Positions 23,634-23,683 of a DNA stretch of 23,683 bases are shown in pieces. Made by a program: the position numbers and the translations under genes. Numbering within the stretch: the stretch's first letter is position 1; each line of letters begins with the position of its first letter. The stretch lies in contig JBGAWP010000065.1 in the NCBI GenBank assembly GCA_044227505.1, positions 1-23,683 of the forward strand. The letters are read 5' to 3'. The stretch is from UBA7236 sp044227505 (lineage in GTDB: Bacteria; Bacteroidota; Bacteroidia; Chitinophagales; BACL12). The notes beneath the pieces were generated by a model. It was not told the DNA's origin. It searched no databases and saw only the letters and a list, made by a program, of their open reading frames with translations.

Positions 23634-23683
23634 TTCTGGGTTTACTCTCACTATTCACCACTCACTACTCACCAACTTTTCAA
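23634..23683. repeat. TCAC-rich dispersed repeat, right window edge
   Basis: This stretch contains ctcactattcaccactcac (23647-23665), identical to 20-38 in the left-end tandem unit, then a related ctactcaccaac. It lacks the rest of the 123-bp unit within the window and may continue past the edge. Confidence 0.65.

Noticed and set aside
1..23683. A defence system, prophage or other mobile island
   Set aside because: No integrase, transposase, toxin-antitoxin pair, restriction, phage structural or tRNA-adjacent att features were found; the genes are housekeeping and surface proteins typical of Bacteroidota.

Overview
The window looks like a chromosomal segment of an uncultured or little-studied member of the Bacteroidota, plausibly near Chitinophagales or Saprospiraceae. 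Three things point there. Five proteins are secreted types, most ending in the C-terminal sorting domain of the type IX secretion system (T9SS). There are two PorG-like (DUF6089) outer-membrane proteins and a DUF5606 protein, both Bacteroidota families. Several genes carry the Bacteroidota promoter -7 box TAnnTTTG. The DNA is AT-rich. No phage, plasmid, insertion-sequence, CRISPR, rRNA or tRNA signature was found.

Left end, 1-5271. Three and a third copies of a 123-bp tandem repeat (1-409) abut the stop codon of a transketolase N-terminal-half gene (minus strand). Behind it is a two-gene minus-strand unit with an ATGA overlap. Its first gene is a large clan GH-A-like glycoside hydrolase with a T9SS tail, and its second is a smaller T9SS-secreted protein. 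The hydrolase signal peptide appears to be cut by an in-frame TAA.

Housekeeping middle, 5272-18788. In order: uvrB (minus); a DUF5606 protein (plus) ending in a strong bidirectional terminator; a choice-of-anchor-V-type secreted protein (minus) with overlapping promoters; a minus-strand unit of Na+/solute symporter, LOG-family Rossmann protein and Bcp-type peroxiredoxin; two PorG-like paralogues (minus); a plus-strand unit of TM2/OB-fold membrane protein, recR and a glycosyltransferase fused to a degenerate polyprenyl-phosphate sugar transferase; and a helical protein of unknown function (minus) whose end overlaps the glycosyltransferase tail to tail.

Right end, 19043-23683. Two large plus-strand secreted proteins lie 48 bp apart. 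The first combines dockerin-like calcium loops with a cohesin-like domain. The second has ten PKD domains with four cysteines each, then a Kazal-like domain and a sorting domain. A strong terminator follows. The window closes with a GC-rich hairpin between direct repeats and a stretch sharing an exact 19-mer with the left-end tandem repeat.

The common theme is the cell surface: T9SS cargo at both ends, and in the middle outer-membrane proteins related to T9SS component PorG and a membrane glycosyltransferase. I see no clearly new multi-gene system. The features most worth a second look are the interrupted hydrolase, the cysteine-patterned PKD array, the glycosyltransferase fusion and the dispersed repeats at both edges.
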